Positions 63,003 to 64,000 of a stretch of 64,000 bases of DNA are shown piece by piece (the first letter of the stretch is position 1; every line of letters starts with the position of its first letter). A program made the position numbers and the translations under genes. The DNA is from RZZS01 sp964491785. GTDB lineage: Bacteria; Pseudomonadota; Alphaproteobacteria; Micavibrionales; Micavibrionaceae. Below the pieces are notes generated by a model. It did not search any database. It had not been told where the DNA came from and worked only from the letters and a program-made list of their open reading frames with translations. Location of the stretch: the NCBI GenBank assembly GCA_964491785.1, contig CAZBGS010000001.1:1-64000 (forward strand). Direction: 5' to 3'.

Positions 63003-63079
63003 GCGGGTGTAGTTCAGTCGGTTAGAACGCCGGCCTGTCACGCCGGAGGTCGCGGGTTCAAGTCCCGTCGCTCGCGCCA
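63003..63079 (+). tRNA. tRNA-Asp (GTC)
   Basis: 77 nt with encoded CCA. Acceptor GCGGGTG/CGCTCGC (two G-U pairs), anticodon stem CCGGC/GCCGG with loop CTGTCAC (anticodon GTC), T arm GCGGG TTCAAGT CCCGT. Confidence 0.96.
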
Positions 63080-63149
63080 TTACTTCCCTGGCTTTTTCAC
63101 AAGATCTGGATATTACGCTGAACCTGTATTGGGGCTTCAGGGATAATTT

Positions 63150-64000
63150 TTATATTCGCAGTTCTTCAGGTATCAGGTGATTTTGAACTTGCAAGTTATT
63201 GTGCGTATCCAGTTTTTTGATTGTGTCGATCGCTTTGAAGAAAAGGTTCATTTGAACCGGGGTGCCAATCGATACTCTGATGGCGTTTGATAACTCGGGT
63301 ATGTTCTTATAATAGCAGACGTAAATGTTCCTTTTCTTCAGCTCTTCCGTCCAGAATTCTCCATTAGTTCCTTCGGGCGTAAAGGCGAGTACGAAATTGG
63401 CATGTGAAGGTAAGACTTTGAAGCCGCGATTGCCGAGCTCTCTTTCGGCGGCCATCCTTTGTCTGGATACGGCTTGAAGAGATTTTCCAAATTTATCGAG
63501 ATTATCCATGATCGCGATTGCCGCCGCCATAGCCAGCATGTTCATTTCGCGTGGTTTCTGGGCCAAACGGAATTGCTGAATAATGTTGCTTGCGGCAAGA
63601 AGAAAGCCGATTCTCAGCCCGGCTGCCGAGCAGCCTTTCGAGAGTGTTTTCAGAATTATCAGGTTATTATACTTGCCGAGCAGAGGCACCGAGGTCTTTC
63701 CGCAGAAATCTGAATAGGCTTCGTCGATAATCACCGGGCCCTTGAAGTTTTCCAGCAGGTTTTCGAGATCTTCAGGGCGGCTTACGGTTCCTGTGGGATT
63801 ATTGGGGTCGCAAAGAATTATAATCTCCGAACCGCTGTTTAACAGCTCTTCGACTGGCAGATCGTATTCGGGCTTTTTCCATGGTTCGCGATGAACCGTT
63901 AGGCAGCTGCGGGAGGCAAGTTCGCCGTTCAGGACAAAGTCGGGGTATGGCATTGCCGCTTTTCGTCCGCAGGCAATTGTGTTGAAAATCAGTGAGAGAA
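63150..64000 (-). CDS. Histidinol-phosphate aminotransferase-like PLP enzyme (partial)
   Basis: Fold-type I aminotransferase; the frame stays open to the window edge, so the N-terminal third is missing. Visible landmarks are ILCDPNNPTGTVS (PLP-phosphate region), VIIDEAYSDF with the Asp that contacts the PLP ring nitrogen, and TLSKGCSAAGLRIGFL with the PLP Lys. The best match in wording is HisC (or the related CobD group). An internal Met at 63953 is not the true start. Confidence 0.82.
   Translation of the reverse strand, partial: LSLIFNTIACGRKAAMPYPDFVLNGELASRSCLTVHREPWKKPEYDLPVEELLNSGSEIIILCDPNNPTGTVSRPEDLENLLENFKGPVIIDEAYSDFCGKTSVPLLGKYNNLIILKTLSKGCSAAGLRIGFLLAASNIIQQFRLAQKPREMNMLAMAAAIAIMDNLDKFGKSLQAVSRQRMAAERELGNRGFKVLPSHANFVLAFTPEGTNGEFWTEELKKRNIYVCYYKNIPELSNAIRVSIGTPVQMNLFFKAIDTIKKLDTHNNLQVQNHLIPEELRI

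Overview
This 64 kb window looks like ordinary chromosomal backbone of a free-living alphaproteobacterium of moderate G+C content. Three things point there: conserved alphaproteobacterial gene order (bamE / DUF177 / rpmF / plsX / fabH / ihfA / MerR / tRNA-Pro; rpiB / nrdR / ribD-ribE-ribB-ribH / nusB; tig / clpP / lon / hup), an LdtR-like MarR regulator, and parC/parE of the alphaproteobacterial type. The tRNA-His gene encodes the canonical G-1 and C73, so the Rhizobiales/Rhodobacterales-type clade that lost this element is unlikely. A deep-branching (Rhodospirillales- or Micavibrio-like) lineage would fit, but this placement is an inference. No prophage, insertion sequence, CRISPR array or rRNA was seen.

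Layout. 0-8.4 kb: treY (minus) next to an extragenic palindromic repeat, then an L,D-transpeptidase/MepK pair for 3-3 peptidoglycan cross-links, folK-folP, a histidine phosphatase and recO. 8.4-16.4 kb: parC, an orphan phosphoribosyltransferase-like gene, motA-motB, an EAL-domain protein and hemB. 16.4-30.5 kb: an enoyl-CoA hydratase/HIBCH-type gene, the ldtR-like regulator, a small conserved gene, rpiB, nrdR, the riboflavin operon, nusB, a FliL-like gene, the H+-pyrophosphatase hppA, bamE, DUF177-rpmF-plsX-fabH, ihfA, a MerR regulator and tRNA-Pro. 30.5-38.2 kb: a small orphan gene, metY, rplM-rpsI, a gamma-carbonic anhydrase-like gene, an OmpA-like lipoprotein, hom, recJ and tRNA-Glu. 38.2-48 kb: an isolated, apparently highly expressed pilin-like small membrane protein (IcmD/DotP- or VirB2-like), an rhlE-type helicase, lptD, an SLC13 transporter with RCK_C domains, a coiled-coil membrane protein, and the convergent ydbH-ynbE-ydbL envelope lipid-transport operon. 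48-55.2 kb: tRNA-Val, hup, lon, clpP, tig, tRNA-Leu, nnr and tRNA-His, all on the minus strand. 55.3-64 kb: glnA, an exported protein that looks internally duplicated, parE, an unknown 315-residue gene with a 49-residue companion, a YihY/BrkB membrane protein with a short upstream ORF, tRNA-Asp, and a HisC-type aminotransferase running off the right edge.

Functionally the window is dominated by housekeeping. One recurring theme is the envelope: an L,D-transpeptidase with its cleavage enzyme and a likely LdtR regulator, BamE, LptD, YdbH-YnbE-YdbL and an OmpA-like lipoprotein. The others are cofactor synthesis (folate, riboflavin, haem) and protein quality control. The most unusual pieces are the isolated pilin-like gene at 38.5 kb, conserved clusters with expected members missing (no clpX between clpP and lon, no glyA between rpiB and nrdR, no thiL after nusB), the orphan phosphoribosyltransferase, and several small or exported genes of unknown function.
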